From Paracnuella aquatica (GTDB taxonomy: Bacteria > Bacteroidota > Bacteroidia > Chitinophagales > Chitinophagaceae): a stretch of 64,000 bases of DNA. Each line of letters opens with the position of its first letter. Position 1 is the stretch's first letter. Below are positions 1 through 8,384 of the stretch, piece after piece. The DNA is taken from contig NZ_QOWJ01000001.1 in the NCBI RefSeq assembly GCF_003332885.2, forward strand, positions 372,001-436,000. Direction: 5' to 3'. The notes under the pieces are model-generated. The model did no database searches and had not been told where the DNA came from. It saw only the letters and a program-made list of their open reading frames with translations. The position numbers and the translations under genes were made by a program.

Positions 1-240
1 GAAAAAACTGAACCCTATGCGGACAACTCGGTGGATGTGGTGGCAGTTGGCAACCTGCCCAATGAATTACCTCGCGATGCATCGCGGTATTTTGGCGAGC
101 AGTTGATCAAATATGTTTTGCCTGATTTGATTAGTGGCGGCTCTGACATATTGGATCGTGCAACAATTGTTCGTGGCGGAAAGCTTACTGAAAAATTTGC
201 CTATTTACAGGATTACGCTGCCGGTATAACGACGGTATAA
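1..240 (+). CDS. C-terminal part of a saccharopine dehydrogenase / alanine dehydrogenase-like NAD(P) oxidoreductase
   Basis: The frame is open from the first base of the window, so only the last 79 residues of a longer protein are present. The visible tail reads GNLPNELPRDASRYFGEQL and then a hydrophobic segment ending in DLISGG. That NLPxxLPR(D/E)AS...FG signature is typical of the C-terminal lobe of lysine-ketoglutarate reductase/saccharopine dehydrogenase-type enzymes, in which a carboxylate substrate and NAD(P)H are bound in the cleft. The family call rests on this short motif only. It ends 24 bp before the convergent histidine kinase gene, and I see no hairpin terminator between them. 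Confidence 0.55.
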   Translation, partial: EKTEPYADNSVDVVAVGNLPNELPRDASRYFGEQLIKYVLPDLISGGSDILDRATIVRGGKLTEKFAYLQDYAAGITTV

Positions 241-264
241 TGAGATTTTTACGGTAATCAAAAA

Positions 265-2196
265 CTAACCTGCGCAGGGAAAAAGCATATGAAACTTGGC
301 ACCTTCTCCAAGTTCAGATTCTGCCCAAATGTAGCCATGGTGATTGTCCATAACTTTGCGGGCAATAGAAAGGCCGATGCCGGTACCCGAAAACTCGGAG
401 CGGCCGTGCAGGCGCTGAAATAATTGGAAAATCCGGTCGGCATATTGTTGCTCAAACCCAATGCCGTTGTCTTTTACCGAAATCATTTGAAAGCATTGTT
501 CGGCTGCATCCGGTGGCAATGCAATTGCTACATCAGCGCCCGACACCATTTTAGCGGTGATCTCAATCCGGGGCGGCACATCCTGTTTGCTGTACTTAAG
601 CGAATTGGCAATGATGTTTTGAAACAACTGCAGCACCTGTCTTGAATAACCTTTGATCACCGGCATCTGCCCAATTTCAACAATAGCCTTTTTTTCCTCA
701 ATCGTTACTTCCAGGTCCGATAGCACCTGTTGCAATTTTTTACCCAGGTTCACCGATTCGGGATGTGCCGGTGTGGCGCTGATATGGGAGTAAGAAAGCA
801 GGTCTTCAACCAGCGATGTCATGCGCTGCGTAGCATTTTGCATGCGGGTAAACATATTCATTTCCGAATCCGACAAGCGGTCGGCAAGGCTGTTTTTCAG
901 CCGGTCAGAAAACACATGAATTTTGCGGATCGGCTCTTTCAAATCGTGGGAAGCCGCATGTGCAAATTCTTCGAGGTTTGCGTTGGAGCGCCTTAATTCT
1001 TCCACCAGTTTTTCCAACCGCAACTCGGTTTTTTTCAACTCCGAATAATCGGTAAATGTTACCAGCACTTCATCATGCACTTTGGTGCTGCGGAGGTCGA
1101 GGTAAAGATCATGGCCATCTACATGATAATGCACATCTTTTCGGATGGTGTTGCCCGTTAAGTATGTTTCCTTGTACATGTCAAACACACCATTGGTCAA
1201 ATATCCCGGGAAAAATTCACTTCCCAATCGGCCTTTCAGCACTTCCGGCGTTTCGTTTACATAAGCAGCAAAAGTGGGGTTAGTAATCACAAATGTAAAA
1301 TCCACCACTTCGCCATGGGCATCAAAATAGGGCGCAAAAGTAAACATGCCCGATTGTGATGCATTGAACACCGCCTGCATCCTTTCGCCTGCCTGCTCCA
1401 CCTGCAGTTGTGTTTCTTTGGTAAGGCTGATGTCTAAAAAAATATTAATCAAATGGTCGTCGTCCATTTTCGACACCGACAGCTCGATCCATTTTTGCGT
1501 TGGCGCAAAAAAGTATTGTGCATTAAACGGCTCACCGGTTTCCAATGCATTTAGCGCCATTTGTTGTAAGGTGGACTGCGAAAAGTTCGGGTCCATTTCC
1601 GTTACCGTTTTGGAACTGATGGTCTCATCATTCAACAAAAGCATCTGGTGTGCCGCATCGTTCGACAGGATTGTTCTGCCATCAACAACCTGGCCCGTTT
1701 CGTCGCGTAGCACTTCGGTTACGGTAATACCAGCCGGGGAAAAACGCAGCAGGTTGTGCAGCATCGTTTTTTGCTCCTGCAGTTGCGCTGTTTGTGCTTC
1801 CAGCTGTTGAATGATCATGTTTTCCTTGGTACGGTCTTCCACCAGCGTCAGCACGCCTTCCCGCAGTTTGCACCGGTACACCCGTGCATATTTGTTGAGC
1901 GCCTTGTTGAACACATTTGTTTTTGCCGGCACACCGGTTTGGTACACCTGCACCAATTCTGCCAGCACGGACTTACGCAATTGATCATCAAGGGTGGGAG
2001 AGTTAGACACACGCAGGCCGGTAAACTGTTCCCGTGTAAGCTTCAGGTATTTGAGGCCGGCCTCGTTGCTGTACACAAATTCAAAATCAATGATGGCATC
2101 TCCTGCATCGTTCCAGATGGGTTGATTCCAAACGACCGCCTGCGGCTGTATATCGTATAACTCCGAAAATAACTGAGCGTCGTATGATGCCTTCAT
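265..2196 (-). CDS. PAS-domain sensor histidine kinase
   Basis: Predicted 643-residue sensor kinase. The first ~390 residues are PAS-like modules joined by a coiled-coil segment rich in Q and L (about residues 130-145); no transmembrane helix is evident, so it is probably cytosolic. The HisKA box AASHDLKEPIRK carries the phospho-accepting His at about residue 417. It is followed by an ATP-binding domain with the N box (QNIIANSLKYS), G1 box (KDNGIGF) and G2 box (SGTGIGLSIARK). The output resembles phytochrome-type kinases. The ATG at 2196 is preferred; a GTG at 2211 in the same frame would add five residues. No response regulator is adjacent, so it is an orphan kinase in this window. Confidence 0.88.
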   Translation of the reverse strand: MKASYDAQLFSELYDIQPQAVVWNQPIWNDAGDAIIDFEFVYSNEAGLKYLKLTREQFTGLRVSNSPTLDDQLRKSVLAELVQVYQTGVPAKTNVFNKALNKYARVYRCKLREGVLTLVEDRTKENMIIQQLEAQTAQLQEQKTMLHNLLRFSPAGITVTEVLRDETGQVVDGRTILSNDAAHQMLLLNDETISSKTVTEMDPNFSQSTLQQMALNALETGEPFNAQYFFAPTQKWIELSVSKMDDDHLINIFLDISLTKETQLQVEQAGERMQAVFNASQSGMFTFAPYFDAHGEVVDFTFVITNPTFAAYVNETPEVLKGRLGSEFFPGYLTNGVFDMYKETYLTGNTIRKDVHYHVDGHDLYLDLRSTKVHDEVLVTFTDYSELKKTELRLEKLVEELRRSNANLEEFAHAASHDLKEPIRKIHVFSDRLKNSLADRLSDSEMNMFTRMQNATQRMTSLVEDLLSYSHISATPAHPESVNLGKKLQQVLSDLEVTIEEKKAIVEIGQMPVIKGYSRQVLQLFQNIIANSLKYSKQDVPPRIEITAKMVSGADVAIALPPDAAEQCFQMISVKDNGIGFEQQYADRIFQLFQRLHGRSEFSGTGIGLSIARKVMDNHHGYIWAESELGEGAKFHMLFPCAG

Positions 2197-2571
2197 TGAA
2201 ATAATTCCCACAATTTAAGCCGTTTCCATCTGGCTGGATTAAATAAAAAGACGGTGTTCGGTTTGCTTCCGTGCCGCACATGTTTCAACCAATTTGCCTT
2301 GCGATAAGTTCATACGTATCAAAATGTATGCGCATTATGAAGTGGGAAACAAAGCATCAAAAAGCGTTATTTATTGTTCGGTCACAAACAATGGAAAACA
2401 ACCATAGCTAAAATCTAATAATGCAAAAAGGGATGAGTTCCATTGCGGTTTGTAGCAAAATATCCCGGGCACACAATGGAACGTGCTTCTATTTTGTAAT
2501 GCCTTTGCTTGCGCCAAAGAAAAACTAAAAGGGGCTGGAATAGCTTTTGTATCTGCATGCTGGAAAAAACA
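2197..2571. other. Gene-poor intergenic spacer (375 bp)
   Basis: Divergent 5' regions of the PAS kinase (leftward) and the PepSY-like lipoprotein (rightward). I see no convincing coding frame, no tRNA and no strong hairpin. Regulatory sites are presumably here, but no match good enough to mark was found. Confidence 0.5.
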
Positions 2572-2841
2572 ATGAAACAGAAAAACATCTTTGCAGCTTT
2601 TGCCATGGCAGCGTTTGCACTCACCTCCTGTGGCGATAACAACGACATTGCAGCCTCCGAAGTACCCGCCGCGGTGATGTCCTCATTTAACAGCAAATAC
2701 ACCAACGTTACCAACGCCGAGTGGGAAAAAGAAGAACGCAATGGCGCCACGGTGTACGAAGTTGATTTCCGTGCAAACAACAAAGAAATCAAAGCCATTT
2801 TCGACACCAACGGCGGACTTATTGAAAGCAAAGGCGATTAG
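2572..2841 (+). CDS. Small PepSY-like lipoprotein
   Basis: An 89-residue protein starting MKQKNIFAAFAMAAFALTSC: a lipoprotein signal peptide with lipobox LTSC at residues 17-20, so it is probably anchored to a membrane facing the periplasm. The mature part (VPAAVMSSFNSKYTNV... VYEVDFRANNKEIKAIFDTNG) follows the pattern of the PepSY-like fold seen in many Bacteroidota secreted proteins: an alpha helix and then strands with a conserved YEVDF. Function of these small proteins is unknown. The frame is open further upstream to 2509, but the signal peptide fixes the start at 2572. Confidence 0.75.
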   Translation: MKQKNIFAAFAMAAFALTSCGDNNDIAASEVPAAVMSSFNSKYTNVTNAEWEKEERNGATVYEVDFRANNKEIKAIFDTNGGLIESKGD

Positions 2842-2960
2842 TGCTACGTAAATATGGCCTCCGGTAAGAAATGTTTACCGTCATACAGCTTACCGCGAAA
2901 TGAATCGGGCATACCATTAATTACGGCACAGGTATTGATCTATACACAAAAAAATACACT

Positions 2961-3179
2961 ATGAACAGGAATAGCAAAAAAACTTGGAGAACGGTTGCGT
3001 CCGTAGTTGCATTGGGCGCCGCTGTGGTAGGCATTGCATATTATTTTAAAGACAACGAAAAGGTGCAGCAGGCTTTGGGCAGTGCAAAAACAAAAGCACA
3101 ACAGGGCTACGGCACTGTGAAAGACACCATCGGCCAACTGGCTGATGCCGCTCAGAAAAAGCTGGCGCATACTTTCTAA
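2961..3179 (+). CDS. Small YtxH-like membrane-anchored protein
   Basis: A 72-residue protein: a basic N terminus (MNRNSKKTWRT), one transmembrane helix at about residues 11-29 (VASVVALGAAVVGIAYYF) and a charged amphipathic tail with repeated KxKxQ/KD spacing that looks coiled-coil. This is the architecture of YtxH/general stress-type small proteins; specific function unknown. It is followed directly by a strong rho-independent terminator. Together with the lipoprotein gene upstream it makes a pair of small envelope genes. Confidence 0.7.
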   Translation: MNRNSKKTWRTVASVVALGAAVVGIAYYFKDNEKVQQALGSAKTKAQQGYGTVKDTIGQLADAAQKKLAHTF

Positions 3180-3194
3180 ACGATCTTATAGAAT

Positions 3195-3226
3195 AAAAAA
3201 AGCCCGCAAGTGCGGGCTTTTTTTAT
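3195..3226 (+). terminator. Intrinsic terminator of the YtxH-like gene
   Basis: Stem AGCCCGCA/TGCGGGCT at 3201-3218 with loop AG, preceded by an A run and followed by seven T residues. It begins 21 bp after the stop codon. Confidence 0.85.
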
Positions 3227-3336
3227 TGCAGCATCATGTCAATTGCTGCAGTATTTCAACTTGACCCTAACGTTGGCGTCGCCTGCAATTTTTTGTTGCT
3301 GTTTAATACTTGAAAAGTTTAAACACTTATTTTGTA

Positions 3337-3370
3337 TAAACCAACGACCCTGCACGGAGTCGTTGGTTTA
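3337..3370. terminator. 12-bp-stem hairpin at the 3' end of the FAS1 gene, probably bidirectional
   Basis: Perfect stem TAAACCAACGAC / GTCGTTGGTTTA (3337-3348 and 3359-3370) with a 10-base loop. It lies 10 bp beyond the stop codon of the leftward FAS1 gene. The T6 run on the right side favours termination of rightward transcripts; the left side has only a weak T tract. Confidence 0.6.
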
Positions 3371-3380
3371 TCATTTTTTA

Positions 3381-4361
3381 TTAAGGCAACAAAACCCGGT
3401 CTATCACATGGATAACGCCATTGGTGGCAACAATGTCCGTTTGAACGATATTAGAAGGAGCAGAGTTTTTCCCATCGATCTGTGGGCCATTGGTCAATGA
3501 AATAATGGTTTTGCCACCAGACAGCATCGTCAACATCTGGCCATTGTTAAGGTCGGAAGAAAATACCCTGCCGGCCACCACGTGATAGGTTAGTATCGAA
3601 ACCAGGTCCGATGGCATTGCTGCTTCTATTGAAGCAATGGTTGTAAAACCTGCATCAATAAAAGCCTGGTTGGTTGGTGCAAACACGGTTAACGGACCTG
3701 GACCGGATAATGCGTTTACAAGGCCAGCTTTTTTCACTGCTGCCACCAGGTATGTGAAGTCCGGGTTCGCTGCAGCCACATCAACAATGTTTCCTGCAGG
3801 CGGCATCAACACCCTGTCGATGGCGTGGATCACCGCACTTTTATCCGTTATATCGGCAGCCACTACAGGTGTACCATTGATAAAAACATCCGAACCACGA
3901 CGAACGATATAAGCTTTTTGCTCGCTAAGCATCGTTAGCTCCGTGTACGTAGTGGGCACTTGTGCGGCCAGCACTTTTCCTTTCAATACATGATAAAGCA
4001 AAATGGCTTTAAGTTGTGCTACCGGAACACCGTTAATGGCCTGGCGTGTTCCCAGGCCCATTGCTGCAAATGCTTCATCGGTTGGTGCAAACAAAGTGTA
4101 AGCAAACTTCGGGTTATTCAGTTCGTTGGCAAGTCCGGCTCGTGCAATGGCAAACGATAGCAATTGAAATTGGGCCTGCCGCGACGTCCCGTTATTCATC
4201 TGCGCATTAGCCGCATTATTTTTTCCTACAGACTTACTGTTTAAAAAAGCAACAATACCTGCTTCGCCCGGTGTTGCTTCAGCATTATCCTTAGCTTCTT
4301 TTTGGCAAGAAATCATGATCAGAGCAGGCAGCAGAAATGCTGCCAAGACAAATCTCCGCAT
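3381..4361 (-). CDS. Lipoprotein with two FAS1 (fasciclin) domains
   Basis: A 326-residue protein with a lipoprotein signal (MRRFVLAAFLLPALIMISC, Cys at residue 19) and two FAS1 domains, about residues 60-190 and 195-326. Each has the H1-like motif (YTLFAPTDEAF in the first, LTVFAPTNQAF in the second) and the H2-like motif ending in a hydrophobic Y-H segment (LLYHVLKGKV, LTYHVVAGRV), then VIHAIDRVLMP / VIHVIDRVLLP. FAS1 domains mediate cell-surface adhesion or polysaccharide contact. The protein is complete and ends exactly after the second domain. Confidence 0.9.
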   Translation of the reverse strand: MRRFVLAAFLLPALIMISCQKEAKDNAEATPGEAGIVAFLNSKSVGKNNAANAQMNNGTSRQAQFQLLSFAIARAGLANELNNPKFAYTLFAPTDEAFAAMGLGTRQAINGVPVAQLKAILLYHVLKGKVLAAQVPTTYTELTMLSEQKAYIVRRGSDVFINGTPVVAADITDKSAVIHAIDRVLMPPAGNIVDVAAANPDFTYLVAAVKKAGLVNALSGPGPLTVFAPTNQAFIDAGFTTIASIEAAMPSDLVSILTYHVVAGRVFSSDLNNGQMLTMLSGGKTIISLTNGPQIDGKNSAPSNIVQTDIVATNGVIHVIDRVLLP

Positions 4362-4461
4362 AGGTTTTGTGTTTTTTGGATTGAAGAAATATTAGTCTTC
4401 AAGGGCCAAGTAAGCTATAGCTGCACGGTAGAAGGAGAACAAGAATTTTGTTGGAAAAGTT

Positions 4462-4469
4462 CAAAAATA
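4462..4469 (-). promoter_or_regulatory. Possible -7 box for the FAS1 gene
   Basis: Read leftward the sequence is TATTTTTG, an exact match to the Bacteroidota -7 consensus TAnnTTTG, about 100 bp upstream of the FAS1 start. No clear -33 TTTG is found at the right distance, so this is tentative. Confidence 0.3.
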
Positions 4470-4499
4470 TTTTAGTATAATATTTATTTGATTGAGCAT

Positions 4500-4788
4500 G
4501 TTATCGGCGTTGATATTTTAGCCAATGGCTCTAGGAGTCGGACATGTCTTAAATGACTTCGTAGGGTTCAATAACAGCTGCGGATGATTTGCCAGAAGCG
4601 GCTCGATACATAACGTTGCGGCCAAAACGATGATGAATGCTAAGCGACATTCGTTAACAACCTACAACGGGATAGAGCGGGAAATAAGGTTTTGCAAAAG
4701 CGTACAATGGCGATGCAGCAACTTTTACAGCTTGACGTATGATCCTTTCCTTGAACAGAAAAATAATGGAATGTTGTGATGAATCTAA
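4500..4788. other. Non-coding chromosomal flank left of the genomic island
   Basis: No credible coding frame, hairpin or RNA gene seen. In the uninterrupted chromosome this sequence would have lain directly downstream of tRNA-Pro(CGG), because the 43 bp att copy begins at 4789. Confidence 0.5.
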
Positions 4789-4831
4789 GTCGGGATGACT
4801 GGATTCGAACCAGCGGCCTCTTCGTCCCGAA
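4789..4831. repeat. Left attachment site: 43 bp copy of the tRNA-Pro(CGG) 3' end
   Basis: Identical over 43 bp to 21984-22026. It contains only the T arm, variable loop and part of the anticodon arm plus the 3' acceptor strand. Identity stops at 4832 (GAGTCAC against CGAAGCG), so no functional tRNA is encoded here. Confidence 0.9.
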
Positions 4832-4889
4832 GAGTCACTTGGGGTAAACTTGTTGAGGTGAAATCCTTTGCTGTAGCGGGTTTGGTGAG

Positions 4890-4906
4890 AAAATGAGTCT
4901 CATTTT
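4890..4906. promoter_or_regulatory. 17 bp perfect dyad upstream of the integrase gene
   Basis: AAAATGAG-T-CTCATTTT, two 8 bp half-sites around one central base, 28 bp before the integrase start. Candidate operator or recombination-accessory site; it could also act as a weak hairpin because T residues follow. Confidence 0.4.
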
Positions 4907-4933
4907 TTTGAGTCTTTCAATCACCTGGAAAAA

Positions 4934-6181
4934 ATGCGAATTAATCGATGGAAACCCACCGTCACCATCCAGTTGTCTACCTACAAAAAACAGTACATCC
5001 GGCTACGCTGGACACTGGAAAAACGGTACGAAATGCTCGTCCCCCTGCACCGGCAGGATGCGCATGAAGCCGCCGAACGGATCAAGCAACAGATCGAAGC
5101 TGACGTTCTCGCCAGTTCTTTCGACACAACGCTATCGAGGTACAAGGGCCTGCTAAAAGTCGCTCATCCAAATCCCGGGCAGGTAAAACGAGCTGTAAAA
5201 CCAGCGAAGTCTAAACCCCTGGTAAAAAAGAGGAAAAAGCGTACCCTTGATGTTGCCGCCTCTTTTAACGAGTACATCAAAGCCCGGTGCTTGCGCAGAA
5301 CCGTTACACCGACCTACTACCGGTCTTCTATGCGCATGGTGGAGCGCTGGGGCTCGTTCGACCTTAAAGATGTACCGAACCTGCTCTGCGGAGAGATGAT
5401 AAGCCCGAGGACATTCAATGAGCGGCGTGGATGCCTGTTTCAGTTCTTCGAGTACCTGCTACGGAAAGGTAAAATCAAGATGAACCCACTGGTTGATGTG
5501 TTGCCGGAGCGCAAGACCAAAGTGAAGAATGCGGCTCGCAAACCCTTTACGGACACGGAAATTCGTCGGATTTTGGACGCATTTAAGAACGACTCGCTTG
5601 TCCCCAAAGGCTCCCATTATCTACATTCTCAGTACTACGGGTTCGTGTACTTCATGGCTCAAACGGGTTGCAGGAACGCTGAGGCCGTTGGGTTGAGAGT
5701 AGAAGATGTCGACTTTCAAAAAAATGAAGTAAGGATCTGGAGAACATTTGCTCGGACCGCCAGGGGTACCCATGCGGCTGCCCGTGTAGAAAAGGGGACG
5801 AAGATGGACAATGAGCGCTTTTTACCGCTTGGTGTTGACACCGAGCTTAGAAGGGTGTTGTGGAAGCTATGCGTTGGTCGACAGGGATCGGATTTTGTTT
5901 TCGTTTCCCATGAAGGCCTCCCAATCGACGACCACAAATTCCTGCGGCGTACGTTCCGACCTGTTTTGCAGCAGCTGGGAATCCGAGACCGGCACTTGTA
6001 CGCATTCCGCCACACTTTTGCCTCACGTAACATCCAGGCTGGCGCCAACGCTGCCCAGATCGCTTACTTCATGGGGGACAGCATCCAGACTGTATTGCAG
6101 AACTACTTCCACAACATTAGACCAGATTTTTTACCTGGAATGATACAACACGAGATCGAACCGCTTGATAATGCTGCGTAA
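4934..6181 (+). CDS. Site-specific tyrosine recombinase (island integrase)
   Basis: A 415-residue phage-type integrase, the presumed catalyst of insertion at tRNA-Pro. There is a basic N-terminal arm-binding region (to about 90), a SAM-like core-binding domain (about 95-195) and the catalytic domain (about 205-400). Visible catalytic elements: Arg247 in TGCRNAE, the Lys-bearing beta hairpin EKGTKMDNERFLPL, box II as YAFRH with Arg359, and the nucleophile Tyr391 in LQNYFHN. Two usual histidines are changed: the first position of HxxR is Tyr356, and the GH(S/T) box reads GDS. Both occur as variants, so activity is likely but not certain. It sits at the island end farthest from the intact tRNA. 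Confidence 0.92.
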   Translation: MRINRWKPTVTIQLSTYKKQYIRLRWTLEKRYEMLVPLHRQDAHEAAERIKQQIEADVLASSFDTTLSRYKGLLKVAHPNPGQVKRAVKPAKSKPLVKKRKKRTLDVAASFNEYIKARCLRRTVTPTYYRSSMRMVERWGSFDLKDVPNLLCGEMISPRTFNERRGCLFQFFEYLLRKGKIKMNPLVDVLPERKTKVKNAARKPFTDTEIRRILDAFKNDSLVPKGSHYLHSQYYGFVYFMAQTGCRNAEAVGLRVEDVDFQKNEVRIWRTFARTARGTHAAARVEKGTKMDNERFLPLGVDTELRRVLWKLCVGRQGSDFVFVSHEGLPIDDHKFLRRTFRPVLQQLGIRDRHLYAFRHTFASRNIQAGANAAQIAYFMGDSIQTVLQNYFHNIRPDFLPGMIQHEIEPLDNAA

Positions 6182-6212
6182 GGCTGCCGGATTTCGGTCG
6201 ACAGAGGGTAGG

Positions 6213-6240
6213 GGCTGGCGCAAACCAGCCTCACCTTTTT
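6213..6240 (+). terminator. Intrinsic terminator of the integrase gene
   Basis: GGCTGG/CCAGCC stem (6213-6218 and 6225-6230) with loop CGCAAA, followed by TCACC and a T run, 32 bp after the stop codon. Confidence 0.55.
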
Positions 6241-6266
6241 ACACAACAAACAAAACTCCCCAAGTA

Positions 6267-6284
6267 ATGCACATTTTTGTGCAT
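6267..6284. promoter_or_regulatory. Palindrome ATGCACA-TTTT-TGTGCAT
   Basis: Perfect 7 bp half-sites separated by four T residues, between the integrase terminator and a -7-like box at 6328. Candidate operator for the downstream replication genes. Confidence 0.4.
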
Positions 6285-6327
6285 AAGTTCAACCTCACTT
6301 AATTTGGAATTTTCACCAGACTCGTTT

Positions 6328-6335
6328 TACCTTTG
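6328..6335 (+). promoter_or_regulatory. Candidate promoter of the RepA-like gene (TACCTTTG)
   Basis: Exact TAnnTTTG box, with TTTG at 6303-6306 placed 21 bp upstream as a -33 element. Transcription would begin near 6341, giving the helicase mRNA a long leader of about 300 nt. Confidence 0.4.
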
Positions 6336-6652
6336 TGCCACATCGCCGCTCCACTTATTTTCCAGGCGATGATTGCGAACCGGGTGATCGGTGTCGCTGT
6401 TACAAGCTCAAATTTGGTCTTTCCGACCACCCCCCTGTACACAGCTGGTATTTCACCGGCAACTTTACTACACTATTCGACTTACAAGCTGCAGCTGCAG
6501 CCGAACGTGAGCTATACAAGTTCATGCATACGCTAAACGATCCAGCAACACTGGTTCGGAACACCTCCCTACTCACGTTCAAATCACCTCCCAAGGTGCA
6601 GCACAGTGGAGCTGAGATCCACTTAAATTTTTTACGAAATGACCACAACTGA
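6335..6652 (+). CDS. Doubtful 105-residue hypothetical protein
   Basis: Open frame beginning with GTG and overlapping the next gene by 14 bp. The translation has a plausible amphipathic stretch (FDLQAAAAAERELYKFMHTL) but no family I recognise. The predicted promoter box overlaps the GTG, so if that promoter is real this start would be untranscribed and only a shorter product could be made. It may instead be the leader of the helicase mRNA. Confidence 0.3.
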   Translation: MPHRRSTYFPGDDCEPGDRCRCYKLKFGLSDHPPVHSWYFTGNFTTLFDLQAAAAAERELYKFMHTLNDPATLVRNTSLLTFKSPPKVQHSGAEIHLNFLRNDHN

Positions 6653-7652
6653 ACAAACCCCAGTATTATCAGAAGCTGCCGTACCGAACGTTGTTAACGC
6701 TCTCGATTTATACAACCAACCAGAGGAACCGCGCCCCTTTTTGTTAGAAGGATGGATGCCTCAAGGGCAGACTGCTCTATTGTTCGGCTCCTCCGACGTA
6801 GGAAAGTCGATGCTGGCAAGAGATTTTGCGCTACACATCGTTCTTGGAAAGGATTCATTCATTGGAAAAACCCTAAATCCTGTTCACAGACGGGTGCTTT
6901 ATGTGAGCACTGAGGACGACGCAATGGACTGGAAATCTCGCTTACAAAACTCGATTGTTGATAAATCTTGCAGCACAAACCTCGAAGGTTTAGATCTGAT
7001 GTTCCCTGATGGTAAGAACACGATCCCAAACATTTACAAATACCTATTAACGTACCCGACAGATTTGCTGGTTGTCGATGTTGCTACCGACTTCCCAATC
7101 GGCAACATAAACGACACCGATGCAGTTCGAAAGTTTTTTTTCCACTTTAAAGTAATTGCGAGGCAAACCGGAACGTCAGTTCTGATGCTCCACCACGTAG
7201 CTAAGGGACGAGAAGGTATCAGCAAAGACCATGCGATTGGAAGTCAGGCCTGGACATCAGGCCCCCGCGCTGCATGGATGCTTTCGAGAGATGGTTCAAC
7301 CTATGATAACAACGGAAGACGTCTGTTAACCCTTGTAAAGGCGAACCATGCATCTGATGCGGAGAAAAGCCGTCCAATTTGCCTTAAGATCACAGACAGG
7401 CTCAGCTTCGAACCTGTGTTGTCCACTTCGTCGCTGGATCATTTTATCGAGTCGGGTGGTAAGAAGTTGAAAAAAACAGAGGACCCCGCTCTCATTGAAA
7501 AAATTCTTGAGCTAAAAGAGAGCGGATTGACCTTGCTGCAAATTGTCGAGGAGCTTAAGGAGATGGAGATCACAGTGGGTAAAACTACAGTGAGCAACAT
7601 CATTCGGGAACACCAGAAAAATGGTGAACTCACCGAAGCGGAAGCCGCATAA
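6639..7652 (+). CDS. RepA-like hexameric replicative helicase / AAA ATPase
   Basis: A 337-residue RecA/DnaB-fold ATPase. Walker A is FGSSDVGKSMLA (Lys56 by count); the Walker B strand is LLVVDVATDF, followed by the sensor-like LMLHHVAKG and the QAWTSGPRAAW arginine region. This matches the RepA/AAA_25 family that unwinds plasmid or phage DNA at the origin. The last ~60 residues form a helix-turn-helix-like segment (LTLLQIVEELKEMEITVGKTTVSNIIREH), probably for DNA or partner binding. It is followed after 18 bp by palindrome A, which also serves as terminator. Within the island it suggests a replicating excised form, together with the RepL-like genes next door. Confidence 0.8.
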   Translation: MTTTEQTPVLSEAAVPNVVNALDLYNQPEEPRPFLLEGWMPQGQTALLFGSSDVGKSMLARDFALHIVLGKDSFIGKTLNPVHRRVLYVSTEDDAMDWKSRLQNSIVDKSCSTNLEGLDLMFPDGKNTIPNIYKYLLTYPTDLLVVDVATDFPIGNINDTDAVRKFFFHFKVIARQTGTSVLMLHHVAKGREGISKDHAIGSQAWTSGPRAAWMLSRDGSTYDNNGRRLLTLVKANHASDAEKSRPICLKITDRLSFEPVLSTSSLDHFIESGGKKLKKTEDPALIEKILELKESGLTLLQIVEELKEMEITVGKTTVSNIIREHQKNGELTEAEAA

Positions 7653-7670
7653 AACTGTTTCATTATCATA

Positions 7671-7717
7671 ATTCCGTTCGTCCGTTACCCCTGGGGTAGT
7701 GAGCGGACGGAATTTTT
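7671..7717 (+). repeat. Island palindrome, copy A (also terminator of the helicase gene)
   Basis: Left arm ATTCCGTTCGTCCG (7671-7684) faces CGGACGGAAT (7704-7713), with an inner stem TACCCC/GGGGTA (7686-7698), then six T residues. Right arm is shared with copies B (13297-13340) and C (20699-20740). Confidence 0.75.
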
Positions 7718-8205
7718 TAACTCAACTGATCCACCGGCACATCCACCAGCTTGTCGATGGACAGGCTCGAAGACACCCTTCGTTCTATGAGCTTTTTCAG
7801 TAATGCCTTCCGCTGGATTTCGCTACCCTTGTAGGCATACTTTGGGTTCACACAATAAAAGTTTAGCTTATCGGTCCGCAGCACCAGTCCGAGGTCAACC
7901 AACAGACCCAGGTGCTGCGCAGCGGTACCCTTGCTGTATGCCCGTTTGGCGCTGGTCACCGTCGACACAAACGCGATGAAGGCAGCCTTCAGCTCCTCGT
8001 CAAATACAAAGGTGTTGGTGGCATCCATCCACTCACAGAGGAAGTCGTACAGGGCTCGCTGGCCGCGTTCCAGCTCCAGCAAAAGGTGCTGCGCGTTGTG
8101 GTAGTAGGTAACGCCGGACTGTACAAAAAGGACCGTTCTGGCGATCCTTTTACCGTCGGGACCTACGGCATCAATGTTAACGGTAGAGTACTTCAGTTTT
8201 CTCAT
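7717..8205 (-). CDS. RepL-like winged-helix replication/regulatory protein
   Basis: A 162-residue protein with an N-terminal beta-rich part and a winged helix at about residues 65-125, then the tail YCVNPKYAYKGSEIQRKALL. That NPxxxxxG...Q/E-R-K ending after a winged helix is the signature I associate with RepL plasmid initiators of Gram-positive rolling-circle plasmids and their Bacteroidota relatives. It is transcribed away from a second protein with the same layout (8385-8972). Its role as initiator or copy-number regulator is inferred from this layout and from the adjacent RepA-like helicase. Confidence 0.6.
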   Translation of the reverse strand: MRKLKYSTVNIDAVGPDGKRIARTVLFVQSGVTYYHNAQHLLLELERGQRALYDFLCEWMDATNTFVFDEELKAAFIAFVSTVTSAKRAYSKGTAAQHLGLLVDLGLVLRTDKLNFYCVNPKYAYKGSEIQRKALLKKLIERRVSSSLSIDKLVDVPVDQLS

Positions 8206-8259
8206 TTCGGGTTCATGGATAATGGTATCGTGGATGGTATCATCGTCGGCTGCGATCCT

Positions 8260-8267
8260 TAACTTTG
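8260..8267 (+). promoter_or_regulatory. Candidate -7 box (TAACTTTG) for the second RepL-like gene
   Basis: Exact TAnnTTTG in the divergent spacer. It is followed at about 8275-8290 by a small GC dyad, CGGGGgtatatCCCCG-like. Transcription from here would start near 8274, which excludes the TTG at 8265 as start codon and supports the ATG at 8385. Confidence 0.4.
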
Positions 8268-8384
8268 CTCGGTTTCGGGGGTATATCCCCGTTATACAAG
8301 GGATTGTTCCGCTCTCATGCTCTACATGCGCAACCCTACGCGAGACAGTCGACCATCAAGACCACAAATGTAATACCGACCCAG

